From contig WQZB01000006.1 of the NCBI GenBank assembly GCA_009780955.1, positions 1-64,000 of the forward strand: DNA of 64,000 nucleotides, read 5' to 3'. The notes under the pieces are model-generated. The model was not told the origin of the DNA and searched no databases. It saw only the letters and a list, made by a program, of their open reading frames with translations. Origin of the DNA: Polyangiaceae bacterium (GTDB lineage: Bacteria; Myxococcota_A; Polyangia; Polyangiales; Polyangiaceae). Positions 1 through 7,885 of the stretch are shown in pieces. Position 1 is the first letter of the stretch; the number at the start of each line of letters is the position of its first letter. The position numbers were made by a program, and so were the translations under genes.

Positions 1-540
1 GCCCGAAATCCGTGGCTCACGCTCCGCTTCTATTCGAGAGCCACGGCCTTCGGGCTCAACGGAGCGCGACGTGTGCGCATCGCCTTGGATTTTCAAATTC
101 AGCGCAACTGAGTTGCGCTGTAAGGCTGGTGCTTTGCGCAAGATGCGTTTCATCTCTGCATGTGCGCCCGCGCGATCGAACCAGTGGTACGCCTGCGCCG
201 CGGTTACCAGATCGATGCTTGATTCGTCCAACGTGGTTGCCTCGGCGCGACCATTCACACTTCGAAAATTGGCGCGACTACCAAGCCTCTGTTCGGCCGA
301 AGCCCGCATGTCCGCGTTTGGCTCGACTGCGAACACCGTCGCGCCGCACTCAAGCAAGAGCGCCGTAAAGATTCCTGTGCCGGAGCCAAGATCGGCAACG
401 ACCGATTCTGCGCTCAGATTTCCTTTGTGCACGAGCCAATCTAGGACGGCGGGCGGGTAACTCGGACGCGCACTGCCGTACGCTGACGCGCGACCTTTGA
501 AGCGTTGTGTGGAGTCGCTTTCATTCGAGAGGGAACCCAT
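1..540 (-). CDS. Class I SAM-dependent methyltransferase, partial at the window edge
   Basis: The minus strand reads open for 180 codons from the ATG at 540 to the window edge. The first ~135 residues look like a UbiE/Methyltransf_11-type SAM methyltransferase. There is an F-KGRASAYGSARPSYP N-terminus, the SAM-binding motif I VADLGSGTGIFT near residues 48-59, the acidic motif II AVEPNADM near 71-78, and an AQAYHWFD motif near 115-122. The substrate is unknown. After 'MKRILRK' (about residue 136) the family would normally continue with a Gly-rich strand. Here the reading runs instead through a 21-bp palindrome (100-120) and an imperfect 18-bp inverted repeat (1-18 with 41-58). The C-terminal part may therefore be replaced by repeat DNA, or the gene may be decaying. 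The stop is outside the window. It lies 24 bp upstream of the end of the trehalose gene on the same strand. Confidence 0.7.
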   Translation of the reverse strand, partial: MGSLSNESDSTQRFKGRASAYGSARPSYPPAVLDWLVHKGNLSAESVVADLGSGTGIFTALLLECGATVFAVEPNADMRASAEQRLGSRANFRSVNGRAEATTLDESSIDLVTAAQAYHWFDRAGAHAEMKRILRKAPALQRNSVALNLKIQGDAHTSRSVEPEGRGSRIEAEREPRISG

Positions 541-564
541 GAATGCGTTGAGGATACATCAATT

Positions 565-2826
565 CTAGCGGCAGGCTGATAGCGCATCGAGAAAGCCCTC
601 CGCCCATGTGACTGCGTTCGATCGCTGCACCGAAGCGAGGAGCTTTGCGTGCCGTGCCTTTCGCTCCTTGAGGTCGATGCGTAGCGAGCGGTCGAGATCG
701 CGAGCCATGCCGTCGGTGTGGTGCGGGTTGGTTAGAATCGCTTCGCGCATTTCAACTGCTGCACCGGCGAACTGCGACAGCAGGAGCACCCCAGGGCTTT
801 CTGGATCTTGCGCAGCAACGTATTCCTTGGCAACGAGGTTCATGCCGTCGCGAAGTGGCGTGACGTAGCCGACGCTCGCAGCACGGTAAAGTTGCGACAG
901 CTGCGCCTTCGAATACGACCGGTACAAATAGCGGATAGGTACCCACGCAGCCTCTCCGAATTCGCCGTTGACGCGGCCGACGATGCTTTCGATGGTTGCG
1001 CGTTGTTCGGCATAAAGCGGAACGTCGGCGCGCGATGGAACCGATATTTGGATGAGCGATACTTTGCCTCGCCAGTCGGGGAACATCTCGAGCAGGCGCC
1101 CGAATGCAAGGAGCCGCTCGGGGATCCCCTTCGTGTAATCGAGCCGGTCAACGCCAAGCACCAGGCGTGATTCGCCGAGCGAGCGCATGAGGCCTTCGAT
1201 CTCTTCGACGATCGCGGGTTCGGGCGGTTCTTGAAATGTGGCGGGCAGGATGCCGATAGGCATTGCGGTAACGTGCGTAAATCGACCCCGGTGCGAGATG
1301 ACATCGTCGGTGACGCGCGCCGGCAGAAGGGATGACACGCACGCCAAAAAGTTTGCAACGAAACCCTGCGTGTGAAACCCGAGCAGGTCAAAGTCGAGCA
1401 GCGCATCGAGCACTTCACCGGCCCAAGGAAGCATGGAAAAGATGTCGGGCGACGGAAACGGAATATGCAAAAAATGCCCAATTGGCCCATTGTGGCCCTT
1501 TTGGCGCATCACGTGCGCGAACAGCAAAAGGTGATAGTCGTGCGCCCAAATCATTCCGCGGCGGCCGACGTGCTCCGAGGCAACGTCGGCGATGACCTCG
1601 TGGACTTCGCGGTAGGCGTTCCATCCTTTGTCCGAGAGCGACACGCGCGAAGGAAAGGAGTGGAAAAGCGGCCACAGCGTGCCGTTGCAAAAGCCCGAAT
1701 AGTAGTTTTGGTACCAGGCTTCCTTGTAGTCTAGCCAAGCGAATTGAGCGGTTCCGTCATCGATGACGCCGTTCGCAACGGACTCGGCATCGGGCACGGT
1801 CCGCCCGCTCCAACCGAGCCACATGCCGCCACGCGCACGAAGCGCCGGCTCGAGCGCGGAGACCAGGCCGCCAACGTTTTTCCTTCGCAACCCCTCCTCG
1901 CCCTCGACCTGACGGAAATCAGGAAGGCGATTCGACACCACGAGCAGTTCATGATCGAAGGTAATTTGTGGGCTACGCGGTGGTGCAATTTCGCGCGGAA
2001 GTGTGGTGGACGGCGGCGAGTGGCCAGCGCGCATTGCATGAATGTAACGGAGTACAGCGCGCACTTCATTGGGGTTTTCGAGCTCCCAGCGCGCGAAGGT
2101 TCTTCGTGTCTCGGTGACGCGAACCACGATGGATTCGTCTTGCGGTGCGAGCGCCTGGAACATGTGCTCGTCGGTCACGTCGTCGCCAATGGCGATCAAA
2201 CGTGCACCTGGCCCGGCGATTTCGCGCATCCACGGCACGGCCGACGACTTCTTTACCGACGCGGGGCGTATTTCCGTCACGAGGATGCCCTCGAGGCGCT
2301 CGTAGGCGGGCTGGCGCGTCAAGAAGCGATCGATGATACCGTAGGCTTCGACAATGAGCTCGCCACGCCGCCCGCGCCGCACGTTGCGGTAGTGCAGTGC
2401 CACGGTGGTGCCTTTGCGCTCGATGACGGAACCCGGATGCCGAGCTGCGAGTGTAACGAGTTCCTCTGCGAGTGCCGCGAGGGGCGTTGGGTCGAGATTG
2501 AGTACGTTCTCCCAGGCGCCTGCACCGCGCCGCATAGCGCCATGTTCGGCAACGAGACGAATGCTCGGAGTCGGGAAGAAGCGCTCGAGCCACTCGGCGG
2601 GTCGACCACTGACGATGGCAACGACAACGCCTGGTAAGGCAGCGAGATCTTCGATGAGCGAGACCGCGTCGTGGTCGGGCCTTGCCTCTTCTGGTGCGCT
2701 CGCAAAAGGCACCAGCGTTCCATCGAGATCACAGAGGATTCCAAGAGGAGTGTGCCGGGCAATGGCCATCCAATGCTCGACATGATCCATACGTGCGTCT
2801 TGCGTCATGGGTTGACCGGGTACCAC
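565..2826 (-). CDS. Bifunctional trehalose-6-phosphate phosphatase / synthase (OtsB-OtsA fusion)
   Basis: Makes trehalose from UDP-glucose and glucose-6-phosphate in one cytoplasmic polypeptide. The N-terminal ~260 residues form a HAD-type phosphatase: DLDGT with Asp33/Asp35, and GDDVTDEHMF as the late acidic motif. Residues ~295-750 form a GT20 synthase: NRLP, then RRKNVGGLVSAL, WAHDYHLLL, HIPFPSPDIF, RLDYTKGIPERLLAF and LRDGMNLVAKEY. At 753 residues it equals the sum of the two enzymes. The domain order is phosphatase first, the reverse of the usual synthase-phosphatase fusion of eukaryotes. The longest start is a GTG at 2826; ATG codons at residues 7 and 13 are equally possible, and no convincing Shine-Dalgarno separates them. 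Trehalose is an osmoprotectant and, in myxobacteria, a spore-associated solute. Confidence in both activities is high from the conserved motifs. Confidence 0.95.
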   Translation of the reverse strand: MVPGQPMTQDARMDHVEHWMAIARHTPLGILCDLDGTLVPFASAPEEARPDHDAVSLIEDLAALPGVVVAIVSGRPAEWLERFFPTPSIRLVAEHGAMRRGAGAWENVLNLDPTPLAALAEELVTLAARHPGSVIERKGTTVALHYRNVRRGRRGELIVEAYGIIDRFLTRQPAYERLEGILVTEIRPASVKKSSAVPWMREIAGPGARLIAIGDDVTDEHMFQALAPQDESIVVRVTETRRTFARWELENPNEVRAVLRYIHAMRAGHSPPSTTLPREIAPPRSPQITFDHELLVVSNRLPDFRQVEGEEGLRRKNVGGLVSALEPALRARGGMWLGWSGRTVPDAESVANGVIDDGTAQFAWLDYKEAWYQNYYSGFCNGTLWPLFHSFPSRVSLSDKGWNAYREVHEVIADVASEHVGRRGMIWAHDYHLLLFAHVMRQKGHNGPIGHFLHIPFPSPDIFSMLPWAGEVLDALLDFDLLGFHTQGFVANFLACVSSLLPARVTDDVISHRGRFTHVTAMPIGILPATFQEPPEPAIVEEIEGLMRSLGESRLVLGVDRLDYTKGIPERLLAFGRLLEMFPDWRGKVSLIQISVPSRADVPLYAEQRATIESIVGRVNGEFGEAAWVPIRYLYRSYSKAQLSQLYRAASVGYVTPLRDGMNLVAKEYVAAQDPESPGVLLLSQFAGAAVEMREAILTNPHHTDGMARDLDRSLRIDLKERKARHAKLLASVQRSNAVTWAEGFLDALSACR

Positions 2827-2908
2827 GCGCCAACGTAAGGCCTAACAATCCTCGTGTGCGCATGGGACGACGCCTTGGCAAAGGTGCCGCACAAATGTGC
2901 TTCATGTT

Positions 2909-3385
2909 CTAGGCTGCACCACGACTGCTCGAGTCGCACGGCGCGACCCTGGCAAGGGCCGTGACTTTGGCAAGGGCTTTGTGGCGAGAGCCGCTGTGCC
3001 GGGCGCTATTTTGCGACGTTGACAAAAGTGCGCGTAAGAGCTCGTCGACGCGTTCGATTGCTGTGGGCTTGAGCAGCACGGCGTCGAACGCGGCTTTGAC
3101 CTTAGGCCCCACGTTGTCGAAACCGGTGAGCACGATCGCAACGCGAGGTCGCCTGTCGAGCGAGGCGACCAGATCGAGCGCGGTGCCGTCGCCAAGCGCG
3201 AGATCGGACACGAGCACGTCCATCTGCTCGCGTGCGAGCATCGCTCGCGCAGCCGCACAAGACGATGCCGAGCGGGTTTCGTAGCCAAGAGCTGCGAGGC
3301 TCATGGAGACCACGAGGTTGTGGTCATCGTCGTCGTCGACGACGAGCACCGTGGGCGAGTGAAGTTCGTCGAACATCTCTTCCAT
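2909..3385 (-). CDS. Stand-alone response-regulator receiver protein
   Basis: A single REC domain of about 120 residues with a short basic, disordered tail (158 residues in all) and no output domain. The acidic pocket is VDDDDD near residues 17-21, the predicted phospho-acceptor is Asp61 in VSDLALGDGT, the switch Thr is T87 and the conserved Lys is K106 (LLKPT). Such proteins relay phosphate or act by protein contact. It shares the signature D-L-x-L-G-D-G-T-A with the receiver at 5.9 kb, so the two look paralogous. No kinase is adjacent. It is divergent from the small lipoprotein gene that follows, with about 175 bp between the two starts. Confidence 0.9.
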   Translation of the reverse strand: MEEMFDELHSPTVLVVDDDDDHNLVVSMSLAALGYETRSASSCAAARAMLAREQMDVLVSDLALGDGTALDLVASLDRRPRVAIVLTGFDNVGPKVKAAFDAVLLKPTAIERVDELLRALLSTSQNSARHSGSRHKALAKVTALARVAPCDSSSRGAA

Positions 3386-3559
3386 GGACAGCGGGATAGC
3401 GCCGAGCTTCGCTCGAGACCATGTGTCCTTTCGTCACGCGGCCACGCAGGTTGCGTACGCTGCGCACGTTGTAGGTTCGGTGGACGGTCCGTGTGTCGCT
3501 CGGCTGTTCGGTCGCGTACGGGAGCGTATGGGAATGTCGGTTGCAGTCAGAGCCCGACG

Positions 3560-3796
3560 ATGCGAACGGTTCACCAACATGGGTGCTGGTGCTTGCGCCC
3601 GAGTCTCCACGCGGCCGCGTTCGCGAGCCTGTTCGCGAGCCTGTCGGCGTGCCGAGGGACAGAGCCGCCGACCTTGCCTCCGAACTCGCCAATCCCGCAA
3701 GTTGAGCGTCGCGACGAACCAAAACCGCCGTTGCCGAACCCGCTCACGGACGGAGGCACGACAGCCATGCCGGAGGCGTCTTCGCCGCGGCCGTGA
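3560..3796 (+). CDS. Putative small lipoprotein
   Basis: A 78-residue frame starting at ATG 3560. A basic N-terminus (with LRPSLH) is followed by a hydrophobic core and the lipobox-like LSAC, and then a Pro-rich, acidic/basic mixed tail with many PP pairs. This is the layout of a short SPII-processed lipoprotein with a spacer-like mature part. No domain is recognised. The signal core is Ala/Phe/Ser-rich rather than Leu-rich and no clear Shine-Dalgarno precedes the start, so the call is tentative. It is followed after 84 bp by the GlsB-like membrane protein gene on the same strand. Confidence 0.5.
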   Translation: MRTVHQHGCWCLRPSLHAAAFASLFASLSACRGTEPPTLPPNSPIPQVERRDEPKPPLPNPLTDGGTTAMPEASSPRP

Positions 3797-3880
3797 AGCA
3801 TTGGCCCACACCGTGCGTCACTTGCGGGCAGACTCGCGGCCTTCGTCTAGGCCGCCTCAGCCTCAAGGGAGATAGGGGAA

Positions 3881-4150
3881 ATGGGCTTGATAACCTTCAT
3901 TCTGTTCGGTCTCATCGTTGGTCTCATCGCGCGTGCAGTCATGCCTGGCCGACACAGCATGGGGCTTGTGGCGACTGCGCTTCTCGGCATCGCTGGCTCG
4001 TTTGTGGGCGGCCTATTTGGCAGCATCATCCGACACAACAGAAGCGTTTTCGATCTGCAGACGTCGGGCATCATCGGCAGCATTCTTGGGGCACTGCTCG
4101 TCATGTTTCTCGTTGGTATGACGGGACGTGGTCGTCACGCCACGACTTGA
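3881..4150 (+). CDS. GlsB/YeaQ/YmgE-family stress-response membrane protein
   Basis: An 89-residue integral membrane protein with three hydrophobic helices: LITFILFGLIVGLIARAV near the start, LVATALLGIAGSFVGGLFG in the middle, and SGIIGSILGALLVMFLVGM near the end. The G-x-I-A-R-x-x-M-P-G motif after helix one is characteristic of the transglycosylase-associated/YeaQ family, small inner-membrane proteins often induced by envelope or general stress. The start is set by a purine-rich AGGGAGATAGGGGAA immediately upstream. The tail is short and ends in HATT. The exact function of the family is unknown. Confidence 0.9.
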   Translation: MGLITFILFGLIVGLIARAVMPGRHSMGLVATALLGIAGSFVGGLFGSIIRHNRSVFDLQTSGIIGSILGALLVMFLVGMTGRGRHATT

Positions 4151-4151
4151 C

Positions 4152-4232
4152 GGGGCAGGCACGGGGGCCTGCCCCTACGGCAACCAGCAAAACGCATTTT
4201 TTGTAGGGGCGGCCCCCTGTGGCCGCCCCTAC
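4152..4232. repeat. Pair of GC-rich hairpins of the GTAGGGGCG type
   Basis: Two perfect inverted repeats lie in tandem just after the membrane-protein gene. The first has a 9-bp stem (4152-4160 with 4167-4175, 6-nt loop). The second has a 12-bp stem reading GTAGGGGCGGCC (4203-4214 with 4221-4232, 6-nt loop). A second pair of the same type lies at 52.32-52.41 kb. They look like REP-like intergenic elements and could stop transcription or protect 3' ends, but neither is followed by a T-run. Confidence 0.75.
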
Positions 4233-4567
4233 CCAGAGCGTGCTGTCGCTCGCTGCCCCGGGCTTCGTACGCGCCGTGTCTGCCGCCGGCGTAAGTTCGA
4301 ATCAGGCTTCGAGCGATTCGCCGAGCGCCGCGTCGACTTTCGTGAGGGACGAACGAGCGCGTCGCGTGTTGCCGTTGTTGCGCGCTTTGAAGTCCTTGCC
4401 GCGGCAGCGTGTTTCGTCTTCGCGGTCGAGGCGGCAGTGCGTTTGTGCCCCGTCAGTGCGACTGAGCGCTTGCTCGTTGCTTGCAGCGGTCGAGAGGTTG
4501 TGGCCTTGCGCCTCGGACGAGAGCTTTGTGTCTTCGTCGCCCTGCTGGTGGGTGTCTTCGTCGTCAT
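4229..4567 (-). CDS. Putative histone H1-like, Lys/Arg/Ala/Thr-rich basic protein
   Basis: A 112-residue frame with start ATG at 4567, preceded by a GGAG about nine bases upstream. It is almost entirely low complexity: repeated S/T-K/R-R-x-A-T patterns such as RPRRKATTSR, TGHKRTAAST and ARTSKRATTA, with very few acidic residues. This resembles the basic tails of bacterial H1-like or AlgP/HctB-type nucleoid proteins, which bind DNA non-specifically. No globular domain is visible. The opposite strand is also open here and the 3' end touches the GTAGGGGCG hairpin, so a compositional artefact cannot be excluded. The start with Shine-Dalgarno and the coherent composition favour a gene. Confidence 0.5.
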   Translation of the reverse strand: MTTKTPTSRATKTQSSRPRRKATTSRPLQATSKRSVALTGHKRTAASTAKTKHAAAARTSKRATTATRDALVRPSRKSTRRSANRSKPDSNLRRRQTRRVRSPGQRATARSG

Positions 4568-4685
4568 CGAAAAGAACTCCGCATGCTCCGGAGTTGCAAC
4601 GGCTACGCCCGCGCCAGTCCTGCGGCGCACGGGGCACCCGGGTTGCATCGATCACCCATCGAACGATCCGAAAGGAGTGATCGAT

Positions 4686-5228
4686 ATGAGGCAAGAAGGC
4701 CTGCTCGTGACCGACATCAAAGAGATTCGCCGCCGCGCGCGTGAGCATATCGACAAAGGAGCGGTCACGAGCAACTACGGATTGGATCTCGAGACCGCAA
4801 TAAACCTGCTCAACGAGGCAGTCGCAACCGAGCTCGTTTGCGTGCTTCGCTACAAGTACCACGCAATCATGGCTGTCGGCATTGCGAGCGAGTCGGTGAA
4901 AGCCGAGTTCGCTGAGCATGCAAGTGAAGAACTCCAGCACATGGAGTCGCTTGGCGAACGCATCAACCAACTCGGCGGCAAACCGAATCTCGACCCCACG
5001 GGTCTGCTTTCTCGCTCGTCAGCAGAGTACGTCGAAGGCGACACGCTCACCGACATGATTCGTGAGAACCTCATCGCTGAGCGCATCGCCATCGAGAGCT
5101 ATCGCGAGATGATCCGCTTCTTCGGTGACAAGGACCCGACAACACGGGTGCTGCTCGAGCGCATCCTCGAAAAAGAGGAAGAGCACGCGAACGACATGCA
5201 TGATCTACTGCGCGCTCACAGCCAATAG
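4686..5228 (+). CDS. Bacterioferritin-like ferritin-family protein
   Basis: A 180-residue four-helix ferritin-like protein with a complete set of di-iron ligands: Glu49 in helix A (VATELVCVLRYK), Glu82 and His85 in EELQHM, Glu132 in LIAERIAIESYREM, and Glu164/His167 in EKEEEHAND. The spacing matches bacterioferritins/ferritins that oxidise and store iron and protect against peroxide. Length fits the family, plus about 25 extra N-terminal residues. The start at 4686 is chosen because a strong AAAGGAG lies about seven bases upstream; the frame continues open further 5' but without any ferritin homology. Its TAG stop is the first triplet of a palindromic repeat element. No haem-ligand Met was assigned. 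Confidence 0.88.
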   Translation: MRQEGLLVTDIKEIRRRAREHIDKGAVTSNYGLDLETAINLLNEAVATELVCVLRYKYHAIMAVGIASESVKAEFAEHASEELQHMESLGERINQLGGKPNLDPTGLLSRSSAEYVEGDTLTDMIRENLIAERIAIESYREMIRFFGDKDPTTRVLLERILEKEEEHANDMHDLLRAHSQ

Positions 5229-5376
5229 CCCGCTTTCGATTTGGCGCGATCTCTTCGTTGGCGGCTCCGGTGCGGTCCTCTGACGGAGCCGTGCGACGGC
5301 GTGTGCGTGTGCTATACAAGCACACGCACCTCCCGCCGCCTCGATCTCGCGCCAACTTGGCCCACTTGAAGCGGCT
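5229..5376. repeat. Palindromic intergenic repeat, copy A (with internal hairpin)
   Basis: First of the MITE-like repeats. The left end CCGCTTTCGATTTGGCGCGAT directly follows the TAG stop of the ferritin gene. The right end is an inverted, diverged copy finishing in CTTGAAGCGG. Inside is a perfect 11-bp hairpin (GTGCGTGTGCT at 5303-5313, five-base loop, complement at 5319-5329). The same hairpin occurs in copy D. Confidence 0.8.
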
Positions 5377-5384
5377 GCGTTGAC

Positions 5385-5708
5385 TTATGCGTGACGTGGT
5401 TCGAGTGGGGTGTGCGGAGCGTGATGGCGGGGGGCGAGCACTTCGTCCCGAACCGCCGCAGATGGTACGAGCTCCGCGTTGCACTTGGGGCACGACCAGC
5501 TCGACGCACGATGGGTCGCAACGCCTACGGCCCCGGCCATGAAGCACCAGACGGGCACGAGTACAACGTTGAGACCGAGCAAACATCCGAAGAGCATTCC
5601 GGTGGCAAGCAGCGCAATCCAGAAGCCGACATTCACAAGCTTCCACGCGGTCTTTGGCGGACGCGGTACGACCTGTCCTTTGCAAGATCGACAATGCATC
5701 ATTTCCAT
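5385..5708 (-). CDS. Membrane protein with N- and C-terminal zinc-ribbon halves
   Basis: A 107-residue protein. An N-terminal CRSC knuckle is followed by two hydrophobic segments (VNVGFWIALLATGMLF and LNVVLVPVWCFMAGAVGVAT) and then a CPKC knuckle before a His/Pro-rich tail. The two CxxC pairs could form one zinc ribbon on the same face of the membrane, joined by a helical hairpin. The start at 5708 has a clear GGAGG six bases upstream. No family name can be given. It is oriented opposite to the ferritin gene and to the small frame and receiver that follow. Function unknown; a membrane-associated redox or zinc-sensing role is only a guess. Confidence 0.7.
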   Translation of the reverse strand: MEMMHCRSCKGQVVPRPPKTAWKLVNVGFWIALLATGMLFGCLLGLNVVLVPVWCFMAGAVGVATHRASSWSCPKCNAELVPSAAVRDEVLAPRHHAPHTPLEPRHA

Positions 5709-5763
5709 GGGTCAACCTCCGCGCAATCGCGCAATCCATTGCACGACGCGAAAGGAGCAGGCG

Positions 5764-5877
5764 ATGCATCGCGCGATCCGGTGCCCGCGTCTGGTGCGTC
5801 TCGAGGCCGAGCGATCGATCACGTGCACGTGCGAAGCGTTCTTGGTCGCGCTCGCCCGACAACTCGTCGGTGGTTAA
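5764..5877 (+). CDS. Possible small protein of 37 residues
   Basis: A short frame preceded by a strong AAAGGAG six bases before its ATG, ending 12 bases before the start of the downstream receiver gene. It contains a C-T-C-T-C-like segment (ITCTCEAF) and an amphipathic C-terminus. The ribosome-binding site is the main evidence. It may be a leader peptide or a small partner protein of the receiver. No homology is recognised. Confidence 0.35.
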   Translation: MHRAIRCPRLVRLEAERSITCTCEAFLVALARQLVGG

Positions 5878-5889
5878 TGTGCAGTGTGC

Positions 5890-6294
5890 ATGAATAAACC
5901 AAGCGTAGTCGTGCTTGACGACGACGAGGACAATCTCGTCATTCTTGAAGACGCGCTAGCGGCGCGCGGCTTTGAGGTGCGAGGGACCCACTCGTGCGCC
6001 GAAGCACGAGCCCAACTTGCCAGACGAGAGGCCGATGCCCTGGTCACTGATCTGCGACTCGGTGACGGAACCGCCTTCGAGCTGGTGAGCGCGCTCGGTC
6101 CAAAGCGGCCGCGCGTCGTGGTGCTGGTGACTGGCTTTGGCGGCGAGGACGACAGAGAAGCGTCGGCGGCCGCGGGGTTCTCTGCCCACCTCGTCAAGCC
6201 GATTACGTTCGATCAACTCGAGCGCGCGCTGCGCACGGCTCTCGCACGCGCGACATCACCAGCATCACCAACGATGCTCACCCAATCTACTTAA
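5890..6294 (+). CDS. Stand-alone response-regulator receiver protein
   Basis: A 134-residue single REC domain. Acidic pocket LDDDED at residues 9-14, phospho-acceptor Asp54 in VTDLRLGDGTA, switch Thr81, Lys103 (LVKPI). A GTG two codons upstream is an alternative start; ATG at 5890 is preferred. No output domain, only an Ala/Ser/Thr tail. It is closely similar in layout to the receiver at 2.9-3.4 kb and, like it, has no adjacent kinase. The last eight bases overlap the 3' end of the convergent M16-family gene. Confidence 0.88.
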   Translation: MNKPSVVVLDDDEDNLVILEDALAARGFEVRGTHSCAEARAQLARREADALVTDLRLGDGTAFELVSALGPKRPRVVVLVTGFGGEDDREASAAAGFSAHLVKPITFDQLERALRTALARATSPASPTMLTQST

Positions 6295-7885
6295 CCTGGC
6301 TGCCGGAAGGCCGGTCGGCCGTGATGGGGTTGCCGTATGCGTCGCGCTCGTCGAATGCGCCAAGGCCGAACGCGCCGAGTGCGCCCAATTCAGGCGCGAG
6401 CTTCTCTTTGTTGCCAACGATGATCACGGTCATGGCATTGGGCGCGAAAAGCTCACAAGCTTGGCGTTTTACGTCCGCCTTTGTCACGTTCATAATGCGC
6501 GCTGGCTTTTTTTCGTACTCATCGAGCGGAAGATCATAAATGGCCAGATCGGCCATCGCGCCCGCAACGTCCGCCACGGTTTCGAAGCGCCCCGGCATGC
6601 CGAGCACGAGGCTTTCTTTTGCGAGCGCAAGTTCTTCGTCGGTGGCGCCGCCCTGGCACATACCATCGAGTTCAACGAACATCTCTCGAATGGCAGGCAC
6701 GGTCTTGTCTGCAACGACGGAGGCGCCTACGAGCAAGGGGCCCGCGCCATGGCGCATCTGCACCTGCGAGCGTGCGCCGTAGGTGTATGCGTGCTTCTCG
6801 CGCAAGTTTAGGTTGATTCGGCTCGAGAACATTCCGCCGAGGATCGTGCTTGTTACAACGATGGCGTCGCGATCTTTGTTCGAGAACCGAGCGCCCTCCC
6901 GCGCGACGAGTACTTGCGACTGCGCGCCGGGCATGTTGGCAATTACGATGCGTCCGCCCGCGGCCTGCTTGCGCGCTCGCTCTGGGCCTTGGTTCGAGAT
7001 CGGTTTGCTGGCCTTGTCGCGTTGCCGCCCTTTCCACACGCCGAAGGATGCTTCGAGCTTCGGCTGCAACACTTCGCGTGTAACGTCGCCAGCCACTATG
7101 AGAGTCGCGTTCGTAGGTTGGAAAAGCCGATGGTAGGTGCTGACTAGCTCTTGCCGCGTGAGGCTTTTCGCGTCGGCCTCCTCGCCCCCGAGCGTGTGCC
7201 CGTACGGATGCGCGCGCCCGAAAATGGCAGGTGCGAGCACATTCTGGGCAATGGCACCCGGACTGCTTTTTTCAGCTTTGATGCTTGCGATGCGCCTTGC
7301 GCGTGTCCGCTCGATTTCGACCTCCGGGAAGGTCGGCGCGAGCACCACGTCGCTCAGAATGTCGAGGGCGGCGTCGAGCTCGTTTACCAGAACCTTCACG
7401 CTCGCTCCGCCAGAGTCCCAGTCGAACCACGCTGCGTGCGATGCGCCGATGGCCTCGTAGTCATCGCTGATGGCGAGCGCGCTGCGTTTTTTGGTTCCTT
7501 GCTCGAGCATTTGTCCGACGAACGACACGAGCCCAGGACGAGCGCCGCCAGCATCGCCAGCCCCAACCCCGATGACCACGCGCACAGAAACGATGGGCAA
7601 ATCGTGGCGCTCGGCCAACAAAACGCGCACGCCATTTTTCAACTTAAATTCGTTGATTTTCGGCGGCGCGAACGTGATGTGCCCTTCGGGCGGCGGAGCC
7701 TTTTCGCGAAACGGTGCATCGGGTGTATTGCGCAGCGTTGTGCCAGCGAGCGGCGGTGGGGAAGAAGGAGATTCCGGCATTGAGGGGGTTGTGCCCGATT
7801 GTCTGCACGCCGAAGCTGAGATGGCGAACGTTGCAAGCACTGCCAACGCGGTTGGCGAGGCTAACGCGACGTGGGCGAGGCGCAT
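6287..7885 (-). CDS. M16-family peptidase homologue without the zinc motif, lipoprotein
   Basis: A 532-residue M16 (pitrilysin/insulinase) protein with both halves of the fold, exported and lipid-anchored (lipobox SASAC, Cys27, then a Pro/Ser-rich spacer). At the position of HxxEH it has S-F-V-G-Q (about residues 121-125), so it cannot bind zinc. It keeps the C-terminal substrate-binding motif of the inactive partner subunit (LREKHAYTYGARS). In known two-subunit M16 enzymes one chain supplies zinc and the other the Arg/Tyr pair. Here the upstream gene supplies the active chain and the stop and start overlap by one base (TAATG), which indicates translational coupling. Likely works as a periplasmic heterodimer degrading peptides or misfolded envelope proteins. 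Confidence 0.9.
   Translation of the reverse strand: MRLAHVALASPTALAVLATFAISASACRQSGTTPSMPESPSSPPPLAGTTLRNTPDAPFREKAPPPEGHITFAPPKINEFKLKNGVRVLLAERHDLPIVSVRVVIGVGAGDAGGARPGLVSFVGQMLEQGTKKRSALAISDDYEAIGASHAAWFDWDSGGASVKVLVNELDAALDILSDVVLAPTFPEVEIERTRARRIASIKAEKSSPGAIAQNVLAPAIFGRAHPYGHTLGGEEADAKSLTRQELVSTYHRLFQPTNATLIVAGDVTREVLQPKLEASFGVWKGRQRDKASKPISNQGPERARKQAAGGRIVIANMPGAQSQVLVAREGARFSNKDRDAIVVTSTILGGMFSSRINLNLREKHAYTYGARSQVQMRHGAGPLLVGASVVADKTVPAIREMFVELDGMCQGGATDEELALAKESLVLGMPGRFETVADVAGAMADLAIYDLPLDEYEKKPARIMNVTKADVKRQACELFAPNAMTVIIVGNKEKLAPELGALGAFGLGAFDERDAYGNPITADRPSGSQVK

Noticed and set aside
12-460. Two overlapping plus-strand frames at the left edge
   Set aside because: Arg/Cys/Ser-rich with no protein-like features; the minus strand encodes a SAM methyltransferase with motifs I and II.
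1744-2637. A 297-codon plus-strand frame inside the trehalose fusion gene
   Set aside because: The opposite strand carries continuous, fully conserved OtsB/OtsA motifs.
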